Part shown: positions 37,323 through 49,617 of the stretch, piece after piece
How the letters are laid out: every line of letters begins with the position of its first letter
Numbering within the stretch: the first letter of the stretch is position 1
Assembly (NCBI RefSeq): GCF_001039355.2
Contig: NW_019773736.1
Coordinates: 547,804 to 611,803 of the forward strand
Length of the DNA stretch: 64,000 bases
Reading direction: 5' to 3'
Source: Lingula anatina
Taxonomy: Eukaryota; Brachiopoda; Lingulata; Lingulida; Lingulidae
Notes under the pieces: model-generated
Told to the model about the DNA's origin: nothing
Database searches by the model: none
What the model saw: only the letters and a program-made list of their open reading frames with translations
Program-made: the position numbers and the translations under genes

Positions 37323-37653
37323 CTATAACACAGCAGAAAAAGTAACTGATACACCTTTTTCTTTGTTGTTTTGGTACTAATAACAAAAAAATACAAGTGT
37401 ATACAAATGTGTATTATTTATATAATATTCTAAAATTCAATTGTAAACATGAATAATTTATGGTCTAATAATTCATATTTAAACATTTTAATGTTTAATA
37501 TTTAAAAATATTGAAAACTTAAGTTGTATTTTTTAGCTGTAAAAAAGTGCTGCCCTCATCTTTGTCTTAAACACAAACAAAACTATACTTTATTTGTTTC
37601 ATATAATGGTGTTACATCTTGGTTAATGGATATTATTTGCCAATAGATCTCAC

Positions 37654-37804
37654 CATGTCCCTGTCCAGCATGTCTATCCAGGTCCATCAATTCATGTACG
37701 CCACCATGATCCAGATTAACCATGCCTCCAGAATACACAGCCAACAAGTGAGAAGCAGATATATTTAGTTTAGATAACACTTTGAAGTGTCCTCCACCAT
37801 ACAC
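37654..37804 (-). CDS. Exon 35: module segment g
   Basis: Phase 0/1. VYGGGHFKVLSKLNISAS, VYSGGMVNLDHGG and HAGQGHG leading into the next linker. Confidence 0.88.
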
Positions 37805-38189
37805 CTAAAGAAACAAATAAAACTTCATACCAAGTCCATCCTACATGCCTAGTAAAACTTTTTTTCATTAAATGATATCTACATATTTTTTCTGAGGTAT
37901 GTATATCCATAGTAATATGTGATACAAAATTTAACCTAGCACTTGTTTTAGATTCTCAACCAAATGAAATGCCAGTGAAAGATGACTTAGAATATTTGTA
38001 ACAATCTGCACCAAACATATTTATTCAGGTAACCCAAATCATTCATACACATTAAATAAATCAAATAATGAAATTTGTCTTCTTTAATCCAAGACAATAC
38101 GTGAATATGAAGTTCATTTCTTAACACTGAAGACTACAATATTTGTCAGTTGACACATTTCTATCACATGAAATTTCTTTCAAACCTAC

Positions 38190-38381
38190 CGTTGTGTTGG
38201 TTGTTTCCAAATAGAAGCTGTTTTCTAAGCTGTTTGTGTACATCTCAAATGTTCCTTGATCTTGGACATGTAGAGAAGATAAGCGGAACTCTCCAGGCTT
38301 AGAGGTTTCTCCAATACTTGAGTTAGAATCCAAGACTACGCGTCCATGTTGGAAAACAAACAGGTCTTCAATGCCAGTTAC
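38190..38381 (-). CDS. Exon 34: module segments f-g
   Basis: Phase 0/0. VTGIEDLFVFQHGRVVLD, GEFRLSSLHVQDQGTFEM, NSFYLETTNTT. Confidence 0.88.
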
Positions 38382-38455
38382 CTACATCATGAATAAAGAA
38401 ACCATTACTTACTGCACATTTTGTTTCAAACATAACACCAAAATATCAAGATTAA

Positions 38456-38789
38456 AGGGATAATAACTCTTCGTTTTGGCCAAAAGATGAATTTTCCAGT
38501 AAACAACAATTTTCCCTTACTTACCAATGGTTAATGAATCCATTTTTACACTCAGAGTTAGTCTCTGGTTTTTTTCTAAAAAGTTTGGTTTTTTGTTAAA
38601 ATCTCTTAAGAGATTATAACAGAGTATAGCCATCAATGGAGGTCACGTGATCTGAAGACATCCTCAGATATCAGAATAATAGCTATAACTGCTGTTTTTG
38701 TCGTAAAACAGAATGTATTATATTTCTATGAGTTATTCACAATGTTTTTATTGTGAAATATAGATCTCATATGAAGAGTTATTATCCCT
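38456..38789. mobile_element. MITE with AGGGATAATAACTCTTC ends and TTAA target duplication
   Basis: 334 bp with perfect 17-bp inverted ends and TTAA on both sides (38452-38455, 38790-38793), the hallmark of piggyBac-type insertion. No coding sequence. The AGGGA-ATAACTC end resembles MITE ends that I recall as abundant in molluscan genomes. It sits in the intron between exons 33 and 34. Confidence 0.9.
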
Positions 38790-38866
38790 TTAAGCTACCA
38801 ATCAACATAAATGCCATTAAAATGAACGAGAAAATAATATTGCAAATCTACATTGTAAAAAATTAC

Positions 38867-39015
38867 CTGTCCAGAAGAATACAGTGATGTTTTAAAGAAG
38901 AAAACTCTTGGGGGATATTTGGCTTTCCCAGACTCATAGACATGTGTGTTGAATGAGATGTCTGGTGCTGTCACATTCATCTTCAAATTCTGGTTATAAC
39001 CAACATGTTTAAAAC
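38867..39015 (-). CDS. Exon 33: module segment f
   Basis: Phase 1/0. FKHVGYNQNLKMNV, ISFNTHVYESGKAKYPP and SLYSSGQ. Confidence 0.87.
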
Positions 39016-39329
39016 CTGAAGTAACACAGATGTATTTTATAATTGAACCAAGTTTAATTTCTACTAAAATACATGCATTTAGGCAGCAATTTAGAGAAAA
39101 ATAAAGTGTTTGATGCAATGTCATTGACAACATGGTGACATTTGTTACTAAGAACTACTACCCAAGTAGTGGCAACAGTATATGCATGTATTTCAGCAAA
39201 ATGCATAGGGTTACATGTAAATCTTCCCATCCAGTTCACATTAGTTTACAACAATACATTACCTTATATCTAACATACACCAAAACAGAACACTTACTAA
39301 GCAATTGTAGCTGAATGTAAAAATCTTAC

Positions 39330-39508
39330 CTGTGGTATCACCATGCAGTTCTCCAACATCTATATTCACAGGTGTCTGTAATGTTCCATCTGCCATCAAG
39401 GCCAGCTGAGCACCTCCAAGGATGTGCAGGTCATGAAAGAGGTGGAAGTTTGTCCCCGACTCGGCCTCTATCCATGTCTTAGCACTGTCAAGCTCCCTGT
39501 ATTTGTAC
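39330..39508 (-). CDS. Exon 32: module segment e
   Basis: Phase 2/1. AKTWIEAESGTNFHLF, DLHILGGAQLALM and GELHGDTTG: the module resumes after the inserted domain. Confidence 0.9.
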
Positions 39509-39875
39509 CTGTCACAGGTAAAGGTGTTAATAAGCAATTATGTTACCAGTACTCATACCTGCTATGGCCCTAGCTGTCAGCAATTATCCTTTAACTGCTT
39601 AATTGCTCTCCATTTACCCGCAGAGCTTACTTTTCTCAATGGTACTCAATGGCTATCTTTACTGGATTGAGGATGCATGGGCTTGATTTTATATTATTGT
39701 CTATAGTAAGCAATTGGATGTTTGAATTTCTGATGGGGATAACAATTAATAATTAATAATTTCATTAATGAGCAAATGGGGAATTTTGAAGAAAGCCACT
39801 GGGTAACATAATTCCACAGAATAAGAAAACCAAGATATCAAAAAGATAAAATAAAATAAAATAAAACTGTGATAC

Positions 39876-40087
39876 CTGTCATATACATTCTCTCCATTGA
39901 CAAATATTTCCACCTGAGACAGTGAAGCATATGCATCTCCTGAACTCCTAGTACTCTGTACATCTATGTACACTGTGTCAACACTGGCACGGACCTCGAG
40001 GTCCAAGTACGCCCCCTGGGTACAAGGAGAGGCTACAACATAGGCTGTGGTGATGGCAAAGGATGTACTGCCTCTCTTGGCTCTGAC
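39876..40087 (-). CDS. Exon 31: galactose-binding-like domain (C half)
   Basis: Phase 0/2. VRAKRGSTSFAITTAYVV, ASPCTQGAYLDLEV, VDTVYIDVQSTRSSG and ASLSQVEIFVNG. The last strand, AL-E-EI-V, closes the jelly roll as in exon 45 (AALNELEIYV). One Cys here and one in exon 30 (PNC) are conserved with the other copy and could pair. Confidence 0.85.
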
Positions 40088-40380
40088 CTGAAATTTAACA
40101 TTCATTCTAATAAAAAATCAGAAAGCACCAACCACTTCATTTCTACTGAGAAATAACTTTCTCATATCATATACACAATGTCTTTCTAATAATTTAATCC
40201 ATATTCATATAAGCATCAATAAATAAATATTGGGGTTAATACATGCAAGCTAATATAAAAAAGTCAATACAGCTTTTTAAAGTTAAAACTGGAAGACAGG
40301 GTATCTTTGATAGATTATTTTCAGATCTTATAAAAATGCTTTAATACACTTAATTTTTTTAAAAATTGAAATATAGTTAC

Positions 40381-40967
40381 CTGAAATCTGGATGGAAATG
40401 CACAGTTTGGAAATACTCTAACTCTGTTGAGGAAATGTGTGGTGTTCAGTGTCACTGTAACAGTTGTGCTCCTAGAATACACCAGGAAATATTGATGCAT
40501 GTCACTGCTTGACAAAGTCTGATCAAACAAATAAGCCAAAAGATAACTGGTGGCATCATTTGGCAGACATCCCCAGCAGTTTCGGTTATAAATAGCAGCT
40601 GATGAAGTAACTGTAAACCCATCCCCTGTTGAAAAAGTGTTTGACTTGCTGTACTGAGATGGTTTGATGCTGAGATCCAATCTATGCCCAATATTGTGTA
40701 TCTCATCATCTAGTGGCTTCCTTCCTACGTTATCGACTTTGAGTGTAGTCTTTCCTGTACCAATATCCTGAATGTAGACAGTGCCAGATGCACCTGCTTC
40801 AGGTCCAAGTCCTAACCCTACTGGACCTCCGAATACATCAATACTGCCCCCGTAGGGTCTGTGGGTTATGTGGGTGTCATGGTAGATGGCGATCCGACCA
40901 CCGGCACCACTTCCTCCTTGGTTACCTGCGGCACCTCCCAGTGCCTGGATGGCACCAGTGTGGCCAC
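40381..40967 (-). CDS. Exon 30: module segments c-d, then galactose-binding-like domain (N half)
   Basis: Phase 1/0. GHTGAIQALGGAAG, GGSGAGGRIAIYH, AGASGTVYIQD and TTLKVDNVGRKPL. After the IDN motif the module is interrupted by LDLSIKPSQYSKSN, CWGC, MHQYFLVYSR, TVTVTLNTTHFLNRVRVF and PNCAFPSRFQ. The strand order and a core like that of F5/8 type C folds suggest a galactose-binding-like jelly roll, paralogous to exons 43-45 (shared P(N/Q)C before the intron). Confidence 0.85.
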
Positions 40968-41268
40968 CTGTAACAACAGTATATAGTATCTAGTACATTT
41001 TGTAGGCTTAAAATAATGTTCTAAATCAAACAAACATATCAGAAAGAGACAATTGTCTTGAAAAAGCATCACAAGAAATTTTTAAGGAACATCAAACTAA
41101 ATTAATTAATAGACTTCATGTTGGCTTATTAACAAACAAACATAGATTGGATAAACATCTCAATACCTTAAAAACTTATCAAACAAAACACCATTTAATG
41201 AAACACACTATAGGAGGGATTCAAATGAATAAATTTTAATGATTAAAAAAAAAAGAAAACAAACTAAC

Positions 41269-41415
41269 CAGTGAAATTTGCTGTAAAGATAAGTATGCTG
41301 CCTCCACTGCCGCCTGCTGCCCCACTGGCACTGCCAGTGACATTTCTGCTGTTAGACAATATGTAACCATCAACTTTCAAAACCTTTGACACATGGATCT
41401 CCAAGATTCCTCCAC
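41269..41415 (-). CDS. Exon 29: module segment b
   Basis: Phase 1/1. GGILEIHVSKVLKVDG, YILSNSRNVTG and GGSGGSILIFTANF. Confidence 0.9.
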
Positions 41416-41687
41416 CTGCAAAAAAATAGTCAAAAAATGGTTATATCAGTTGATTTGAAAATTTATAAAACAATAATAAACAATAAATAATAATAAAAAA
41501 GAATGAAACCTTCAAAACAAACAACTGTTTGGAAAAATAAACAAGGACTGCACATAATATGTATACTTGCAATGATGGGAGTTTCACATTTTTCACTTGT
41601 TTTTCATAAAGGCAGGATCAACATGCTTTAAAAAACTAAATGATCACATCAAATTCAATCTTATTCCTGTAAAAGTAATATTCCAAC

Positions 41688-41861
41688 CTATGCCAGCTCT
41701 CTCATGTATTCCTCCACTGCCAAAGTCTCTGGGATAGTACAGGTCACCATAGGGTAAGTTTCTCTTGAGACGACAAGTCTGGAACCCTCCACAGCCTCCT
41801 CGTCCACCCATACCACCATGTGAGGCCCCACTGGAACCCAGACGATGATATACACCTGGAG
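41688..41861 (-). CDS. Exon 28: module segment a
   Basis: Phase 1/1. GSSGASHGGMGGRGGCGG and LPYGDLYYPRDFGSGG, with two Cys (GGCGG, QTCRL) absent from most copies. Confidence 0.92.
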   Translation of the reverse strand, partial: LQVYIIVWVPVGPHMVVWVDEEAVEGSRLVVSRETYPMVTCTIPETLAVEEYMRELA

Positions 41862-42164
41862 CTATACAAGAAGCAAAAGCCACATCATTTCTTTTTCTCA
41901 GAAGATTTTTTTAATTTAAAAGATAACAAAGCATGGAAAATATCTATACTTTTTAAATGAAATATCTGAAACGGTGCAAGTATAATTTTTGGTTTAAATG
42001 CCTATAACTTAGATACAAATGTCATCAAAAATTCTAAAAAATGACTTTCAAGATACTTAGTCATACCTTTTTGCAATAATCTACACATAGCAATTTATTA
42101 CTGAAGAACACAACCAAATTAGTTTCTTCGAAAAAAAGGGATCATTTTAAAACAGACTACTTAC

Positions 42165-45100
42165 CTCTACCATTTCCAGCCAGAAACCCTCCATCACTGA
42201 CATCAATAGTTCCAGCATCATCCACCGTCAAGTAGGTAGCATCAATCAACATGTACTTCCCATTGATCAGGCCCCCACCTTCCACCACCAGGGCACCAAA
42301 ACTCAGGTTGTACTGACGGTGGTCAGCAAATGGGCTGCTGGCATTAATGACCGACCTTGCCTTGACCACAGTGGTGCCATTGAAGACATAGTTGAGAGCC
42401 GGTCTATTACTGGTGGACCCTGTGAGCTGTAATTTTAAGGCACCTCCATTGACTAAGGTCATGTTGATAACATGATCTAAGGTGCCTGCTAGATACACAA
42501 ACACTTTATTTAATTCTGTCATTGGGGCCAGGCCTAGGTATCCTTTCTCATATACAAAGGAACTAAAGGGCGTGTCAATGAAATCTCTTCTCAGATCCAT
42601 AATTTGATTTGGTCCAACATGAATATTCCCAGTGCGATCGCCAATCATGTGCCTGAAGTGCAAAGAGGCACTACTATCAGGGGGATCAGTCATGATAGCA
42701 AAATGAGCATTGCCATAAATTTGGAGTTCATCAAAGTGAAAAAGTCCTCCTTTACCAGCAAAATCATGCTGAGAAGACTGAGGAAGAACCCATGCCTTGA
42801 AACTGTCTGTTGAAATATCAGAATAATTTCTTATAATATCCCAGTGCTTGCTTTCCAGTCCAGCATTTTCAATGAGGAGAGTAGTATGGTCATATTCCAT
42901 GTGGTACAAGAACACTGTCCCAGGTCCTCCTGGTTCAACATTCACATTGGCTCTGTGAGTGACACTTCCACCATGGGCTTCAAATTTTCCAATGAAAGTG
43001 GCATTTTCCTGAAAATATATGGCTACTCTCCCACCAGCACCAGCGCCACCATTGCCATTCAAGAACTGACTACCTCCATTGGCAGTTACTCTACCCCTTC
43101 CTTTCAGCAGTTTACAATGCATCCATATGCTGCCACCACTTCCGCCTCCACCAGAACTAGCCTGGGCAGTTCCACCATCAGCACCCACAATTCCATCAAT
43201 CTGGATGGTGTCAGTCACATTAAACCAGATGGTGCCTCCTCCTCTGCCGCCTGAACCTAAACCTCCACCTCCTGCACTACCTAGTGTTAGGGGCTCATAC
43301 AGATCCCCATATGGTGTCCCAGTCCTTGCCTGACCATGTCCTCTGCCACTGGTGCCACCGTGAGAGCCCCCTGATGAACCCGAGGGATGACTATGACCTA
43401 AGCCTATGTTTACCATCTGGGACAGATTTTGAGGATCTGTTGGGCGGAATCCTTCAGCATCAGCATTCATAAAACCTCCATCATCTATGGTGATGTTCAC
43501 AGCATTCACTGTCACTTTTGTCCCATGGAACGTTCCCCCACCCTCAATGGACATATCAGTAACATGGAAGAATATGCCTACATCCAAGACAGGGTCTGTT
43601 GTTGCTTCTATCGTGGAGTTGTCCTGAATTCTCACAACATTGAACCAGTAGTTACTGTACTCTGCACCCTCTGTTCTTCCTCCTTCCTCCAAGGAAAGTA
43701 GCCCATTATGATGTAATGTAGCATTCTGGATGTGAGCCAGAACACCATGCAGCCAAATGCTGACATTATGAATGATAGTGTCAGGTGCAAGGCCCAGATA
43801 TCCACCTCTGTATACTCTTACACTGAAAGGTAGATCTATCTCTGGTCTCTCCAAGTCCATTGTTTGGTTAAATGCAATGTGAACAGTCCCTGAACGGTCC
43901 CCTATCATGTTTAGGAAAAACAAAGAGGTTTTTCTATCCACAGTTTCTGTTAGGTATGCAAGATGTGCCCCTCCATACATTTGAATTTCTTCAAAATGAT
44001 AATTGTGGTGTCCTGCAGCCAGCCAATGATAGCCAGACTTATGGAGTATCCATGTTCTACACCCATCCTGTGTGATATCACCATAATCAGAAATGACATG
44101 AAAGTTGTTTGGATCTCTTGGATACAACCCATTATTGTCAATGATCAGTGTTCTGTGTTCGTAAACCATGTGATAGATAAAAGCTGTGCCTGCACCTCCA
44201 TGTTCTGCTTTGGCCCCTCCAGCATGGCCACCATAGGCCGTGTAACGGAATCCAGACATGGTCTCATTTTTCACAAAGTAAATGGCCACCCTTCCTCCAG
44301 CTCCTCCTCCACCTGGGTATGAAGAATGCTTGGACCCATACCCACCATTAGCTGATAATCTCCCATAGCCCTTGATGATATTACAGTACATCCAGATACT
44401 TCCTCCACTACCTCCACCACCACCAGAGTTGACCTCTGCATCTCCGCCATTTGCTGACACTTCACCATCAATAAAAATAGTCCCTGTTACATTCATCCAG
44501 ATCATTCCACCCCCTGAACCTCCCTGTTGGTCACTAGTCAGTCCTAATCCACCAGCACTACCAAATACCAGAGGCTCATACAGGTCTCCATAGGGTAACC
44601 CTCCTCCCGATCCTCTGCTACCTCTGCCTCCACTCCCGCCATGGCCCCCTCCAGATCCTTGGCCAATACTGGAACTAGGAAGACCCATGTTAACATCTCC
44701 ATGTAAAGACAGATGACCATGGGTGGCATTAGTGTGTGTTGAGTTGTACCCCAAACCGTCTACAGCAATTTTCCCCCCAGCATCAACAGTGATGTTTTCG
44801 GACAGCATAATAAGTTTGGTACCGTGCAACAGACCACCACCTTCTACAAATATGGCCCTGGTTTCCAGGTTAATGCCAGGGTCCAGGATTGGATCAGTTC
44901 TCGCATAAACTGTAGATTTGTCCTGAATTCTTACTGTATCAAACTTGTAATGTGAGTACTCTTGGTCACTTGTCCGTCCACCATGCTGCATCCAAAAGTA
45001 TCCGCCATGATGCAGGGTTATGTTAATCACGTTGGCCAGGACACCAGCCATGTGGATGTAAACACCATGCACCACAGTACGGGATGCCAAACCAAGGTGA

Positions 45101-45968
45101 CCATTAAAATAAACATGGGCATTGTAAGGAAGGTCGATATCTCCTCTCAACAAGTCCATGTGTTGCTGGGATGCTATATGAACTGTGCCTGTTCTGTCCC
45201 CAATCATGTAACGGAAAAACAGACTAACAACATATGGCTTGGTTGATACAAATGAAGTCAAGGAGTTCTCTGGTTCAATGACATACAGGGAATCATTATT
45301 CAAGGTTTCAGTTGGTGTCAGCACAGCAAGGTGTGCATTACCATAAATCTGCAGCTCATCAAAATGATACAGGTTTTGTCCAGCAGCAAAGGAATGGACT
45401 CCAGACAGTGGCAGTATCCAAGCTCTACAGCCATCCTTCTCAATATTATCCCAGTCAATGCTGTTGGTCAGTGGATGTGGATTATTATGATTGTCAACCA
45501 ACAGAGTGGTATGGTTCTGAACCATGTGGTAGAGAAACACAGTTCCAGGGCCACCACTTTCACATGTAGTACATCCAGAACCAGGTGCCCCACCATAAGA
45601 ATAGTACTTAAAGGCACTGAAAGTTTCATTCACTTGAAAATACAAAGCCAATCTTCCACCTGCACCACCACCACTTTTCCCAAGGCTTGTTGAGACACCG
45701 TCACCACCATTGACGGTGATTTGTCCATAACCCGTTATTCGATAACAGTGCATCCAGATACTGCCACCACTTCCTCCACCACCTGTGTGGTATCCCTTGG
45801 TGTCACCATCAGCGCCGTTGGCAGATACAACGCCATCTATTGAGATTGTGTCTGTCACATTGAACCATATGTAACCTCCTCCAGGTCCTCCTGTTTCACC
45901 ACCCCCTGCACTGCCAAAATTCTCTGGTTCATACAGATCGTTGTATGGTGATCCAGTGCGTGGGACTC
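42165..45968 (-). CDS. Exon 27: 3.8-kb exon with three consecutive modules
   Basis: Phase 1/1, about 1,267 codons with no intron. It contains three copies of GGSGGSIWM (followed by HCYRITGYG, YCNIIKGYG and HCKLLKGRG) and three GGR(L/V)A(L/I)YF motifs. It also has three DE(L/I)Q(I/M)YG-AH and three (H/N)MIGDR(S/T)G copies, so the repeat is about 420 residues. These copies are much more alike than distant ones, implying recent tandem duplication. Elsewhere one module needs six to ten exons, so introns have been lost here or the block arose from processed copies. Linkers GGGHGGSGGRG and GSSGGSHGGTSGRG mark module borders. Confidence 0.95.
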
Positions 45969-46181
45969 CTAAAATGTTAAAAGAAGATCACGTACTCTTG
46001 GTAATGATGATGATACATGGATGATGTAGTATTTATTCTGACAATGACGTTGATGACAGTGTTTACAGTTAAAGATGAAAAAGACAGAGAAGATGATTGT
46101 GGTGGTAATGATGATGATAACTTGATATTAATTAAAAAAATGACATATTACTACTTGCCCCCTTTAAAATCCTCTACCTAC

Positions 46182-46892
46182 CTTGACCATGTCCACCACT
46201 TCCCCCATGCCCTGCTCCAGATGAACTGTATCCTACAGAATATCCTAAGCCAGGGTTGATGATGCCATGCTGCCCTGTCCTATAGCTGCCATTGGCCCAT
46301 TTACTTAGGCCATCAGCCACACTGTATCCCTGACCATTGGCTTCCATGGAGCCTCCAGAGTCTATGGTTATGTTCTCCGCAAAAACGTACATGTGTGTGC
46401 CGCGCACAAGCCCTCCCCCATCCACATGGAGAGTGGTGACGTTAAAGACAATCCCGACATCTTGAACAGGTCTTGAAATCATTTCTATGTACCCATCAGT
46501 TTGAACATGAACGCTGTAAAAATCATAGTATCCTGGATCTCTGCCGAGTGTTCTTCCCTCTCTTCTCAGTAGGAGCTTGCCACCATGGTGTAAGGTCAGG
46601 TTATTGACATAGGCTAGTGTTCCATTATGAAATATAGTTACACCGTGGACTACGGTGTCTGGTGCCAGGCCTAGGAAACCATTGTTGTAAACATGGACAT
46701 TGAATGGCAGGTCTATCTGTGGCCTCTCAAGGTCCATGGTTTGGTTGTTGCTGATGTGAATTGTTCCAGATCTGTCCCCGATCATGTTGGCAAAGAAAAC
46801 TGTGGCTGCAGTGTCTGGCGGTTCGGTCAGAACGGCCAGCTGAGCACGGCCCCAGATTTGGAGTTCATCAAAGTAGTATTCATTGTTGTGAC
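46182..46892 (-). CDS. Exon 26: module segments e-g plus linker
   Basis: Phase 1/1, 237 codons. YYFDELQIWGRAQLAVL, NMIGDRSGTIHISNNQT, IDLPFNVHVYNNGFLGL, GTLAYVNNLTLHHGG, NITIDSGGSMEANGQGY and GAGHGGSGGHGQG. Segments e-g, split into up to five exons elsewhere, are fused here. Confidence 0.93.
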
Positions 46893-47196
46893 CTTGCAAG
46901 AAAAATTGAATTACCCATAAAATACAATATTCATCTATAGGAATAAATTGTTTGAGGTTAATATACCATTAAATAGCCATGAAAAAAAATATAACAATTC
47001 CATGGAGTATATGTAATATTTTTTGTTTCACATAATTATTTATATTAACATGATAAATAAACTCCCAAATAAGCCATCCATACCAAATGATCACAGTTAC
47101 TTTAAGTGAAACATCTTTATATTCACAGTTAAATTCGGAAATGTCTGACAGTGAGAAAAATTTGATGTTAAAGACTGTTCAGAATCTTGATGGTAC

Positions 47197-47343
47197 CAGC
47201 AAACTCATGTCTCCCATGATGTGGTAGGAACCAAGCTCTGCCCTCATCCTCTGAGATGTCATCATAGGATGCAATCACCTCCACTTCATCTACTGCAGGA
47301 CCCCGGCCAGCATTGTTGATCATTAAGGTGGTGTGGTTGTATA
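47197..47343 (-). CDS. Exon 25: module segments d-e
   Basis: Phase 1/1. YNHTTLMINNAGRGP and EGRAWFLPHHGRHEFAG, the L-IDN and W-LP-HG-H-FAG strands that recur almost unchanged in exon 27. Confidence 0.9.
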
Positions 47344-47645
47344 CTGAAAACGTGTGCAAAAGAAGCTGATGTATATTAAGATTTCTCAGCCAGACTGAGA
47401 AAATACAACAGATTTCAAAAGATGCAGTAAAATAATATCATAATGCCACATATCTTAATCAGAAGTCAGGTGTACATAGCTCTGATAATTAATATTGATG
47501 CACATGAGGGAATGCTTACTTAAGTTTTCACTTGAAAAATTAATGAACTAATAATTTCAACAAGGCTGATGAGGAAGAATATTTCCAGGACAGTCAAAAA
47601 AAGATAAATACAAAAAGATTGGTTCAAACTGCCAATGCCACATAC

Positions 47646-47835
47646 CTGTGTGATAGAAGAACATGGTCCCTGGCCCACCATCACTGCCACCATTTGCACC
47701 ACCCTGTCCACCATGTGCCTGGAAATTACCCGAGAAAGTTCTGTTCTGAGCAAAATAAACCGCTATCCTCCCTCCTGCACCTCCTCCCCCTCCTGATGGG
47801 CTGTCTCCACCATTTACTGCCACCTTGCCAAAACC
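47646..47835 (-). CDS. Exon 24: module segments c-d
   Basis: Phase 0/1. GFGKVAVNGGDS, GGGGGAGGRIAVYFAQN, FSGNFQAHGGQG and GGPGTMFFYHT. Confidence 0.92.
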
Positions 47836-48128
47836 CTGAAATCAGAGGTTGTATTGATTTTTACATTCTTAAGATAAGATATTACCATATAAGCATTTAT
47901 TTCATTTAAATATTTAATAAATGTTGGACTATAAATTGTAATGGTATGAAGGTTTACTTATTGATTAACAAAAGACTAATCTTTTTATCTTATTATAAAT
48001 TTGCTCAGAATTCTATCATTCTGTACTGCAAGCAGATCAAGAAATACATACCCAACAACAACAGTACGTGAGTCACACTTATATCTAGCATACCCAAAAA
48101 TAAAAATTCCTCAGAATAGAAAACCCAC

Positions 48129-48397
48129 CTGCATCAAATTGGTTTCAATGTTAATGGATCCACCACTTCCACCACCACTATATCCAGCTCCAGAACCACC
48201 ACTAGCACTGATCTCTCCATCTATCTTCAGTGTCTCCATGACCCTGAGAACCACGGTGCCTCCTCCCTGTCCTGGCACATAGCTCCCTCTGGTGCCACCC
48301 TCACAGCCTCTGGTGTACGGCTCAAAGAGGTCTCCGTAGGCTGCTCCTGTCTTTCTCTGTCCTGTGCCACGCCCTCCTCGGCCGCCATGTCCAGCAC
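48129..48397 (-). CDS. Exon 23: module segments a-b
   Basis: Phase 1/0. GAGHGGRGGRGTG, AAYGDLFEPYTRG, GGGTVVLRVMETLKIDG, EISASGG and GGGSGGSINIETN. Confidence 0.92.
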
Positions 48398-48596
48398 CTA
48401 TGTTACGAACCATATTATTTTATGTGATCTCCTCATGGTACACGTTTACATTTTGACAATATGAAAATAAGATTTTTATAGATTAATAACAACACAACAG
48501 TTGCTTAAATGCATAAGTGAATAAATAAGTATTCAGCCAAGGTTTATTGTGGAATGAACTTTTGTAATTACCGTTGGTAGAGCTAACAAATTACAG

Positions 48597-48769
48597 CAGG
48601 CCCGTAGCCAGTGGTGTTCGGGGGGTTCAAAAGAACCCCCCCCCCCATTTTTGCTGTTAAAAAGTCCACTCTAGGTAAAATTTGACCTAGGTAAATGGGG
48701 ATTATACTGTAAAAGGTCCACTTTTTCAGAAAAAGAACCCCCCCTTTGAAATTGCTGGCTACAGGCCTG
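48597..48769. mobile_element. MITE with CAGGCC(C/T)GTAGCCAG ends
   Basis: 173 bp bounded by a 15-bp inverted repeat with one mismatch and flanked on both sides by TACAG, a probable 5-bp target duplication (48592-48596 and 48770-48774). It lies in the GC-AG intron between exons 22 and 23 and contains C- and G-runs but no coding sequence. Confidence 0.75.
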
Positions 48770-48868
48770 TACAGACTTAATAAAAGATACAATGTCAGTC
48801 ACAGTTTGAATCCATGCAAAAGTATTTCCAAACTATTCCTTATCCATATAATATAGGAATTGACTTGC

Positions 48869-49034
48869 CTGAAGCTCCCCCACTTGCAGTATTAATGCCA
48901 TATCCTTCTGGACACAGAATATTGTGGAGATCTCCTATGACCCGTCCCTCGGCATCCACTGTCAAGTTCTTAGCAGTAATATTTACATGGACTCCATGAA
49001 CATGACCACCTGCTTTGATGTAGATTTCACTTGC
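48869..49034 (-). CDS. Exon 22: module segment g, with GC donor
   Basis: Phase 0/1. SEIYIKAGGHVHGVHVN, ITAKNLTVDAEGRVIGDL and LCPEGYG. The donor is CAG/GCAAGT, a GC-AG intron, otherwise perfect to consensus; no GT nearby keeps frame with exon 23. Confidence 0.88.
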
Positions 49035-49421
49035 CTAAGGAATAGAAAAGAAAGTACCAGTATGGCTGTGTTAAAATGAATTAAGGGCTGTATAAAAAAA
49101 AACAGTTATGAAGCATTAGAAATGTAAAAAAAATTTCACACATTTTAAAATCATACATAAAAAAATATCAGTTTACAAAAATATGAATAAAAAACAATTA
49201 CAGGACAATATAACATTACAAACTAGATTCCCTAAACCAAGTGTTATGAAAGGAATATTTACAGAAAAAGTGCAAAAACATATTACACAGGGGAAACAAG
49301 CAAGAGTCAATTAAGAGACATCCAATATCAAAAATGGCATAAAATAACCAAGATAATCAAGCCAACATTATTAACACTTTAAAATTAATTAAAAGACAAG
49401 GGATTTATACCGTTCACTCAC

Positions 49422-49617
49422 ATTAATTGTAACATTTCTATTCATCTCTGGTATTCCGTCCATCATGGCGACCTCCCCGCCATGTCCTACAGTCAGGGTG
49501 TTGAATACATACACCCCAGGCTGATACACATGGTACGCTGTTCTTGTGGTACCGGTGTTACTGAACAACAGCTTACAGCCATCACCAACAAATATGTCTT
49601 CCACACCAAGAACGCCC
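49422..49617 (-). CDS. Exon 21: module segments f-g
   Basis: Phase 2/0. GVLGVEDIFVGDGCKLLF, GVYVFNTLTVGHGGEVAM and MNRNVTIN. Confidence 0.9.
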
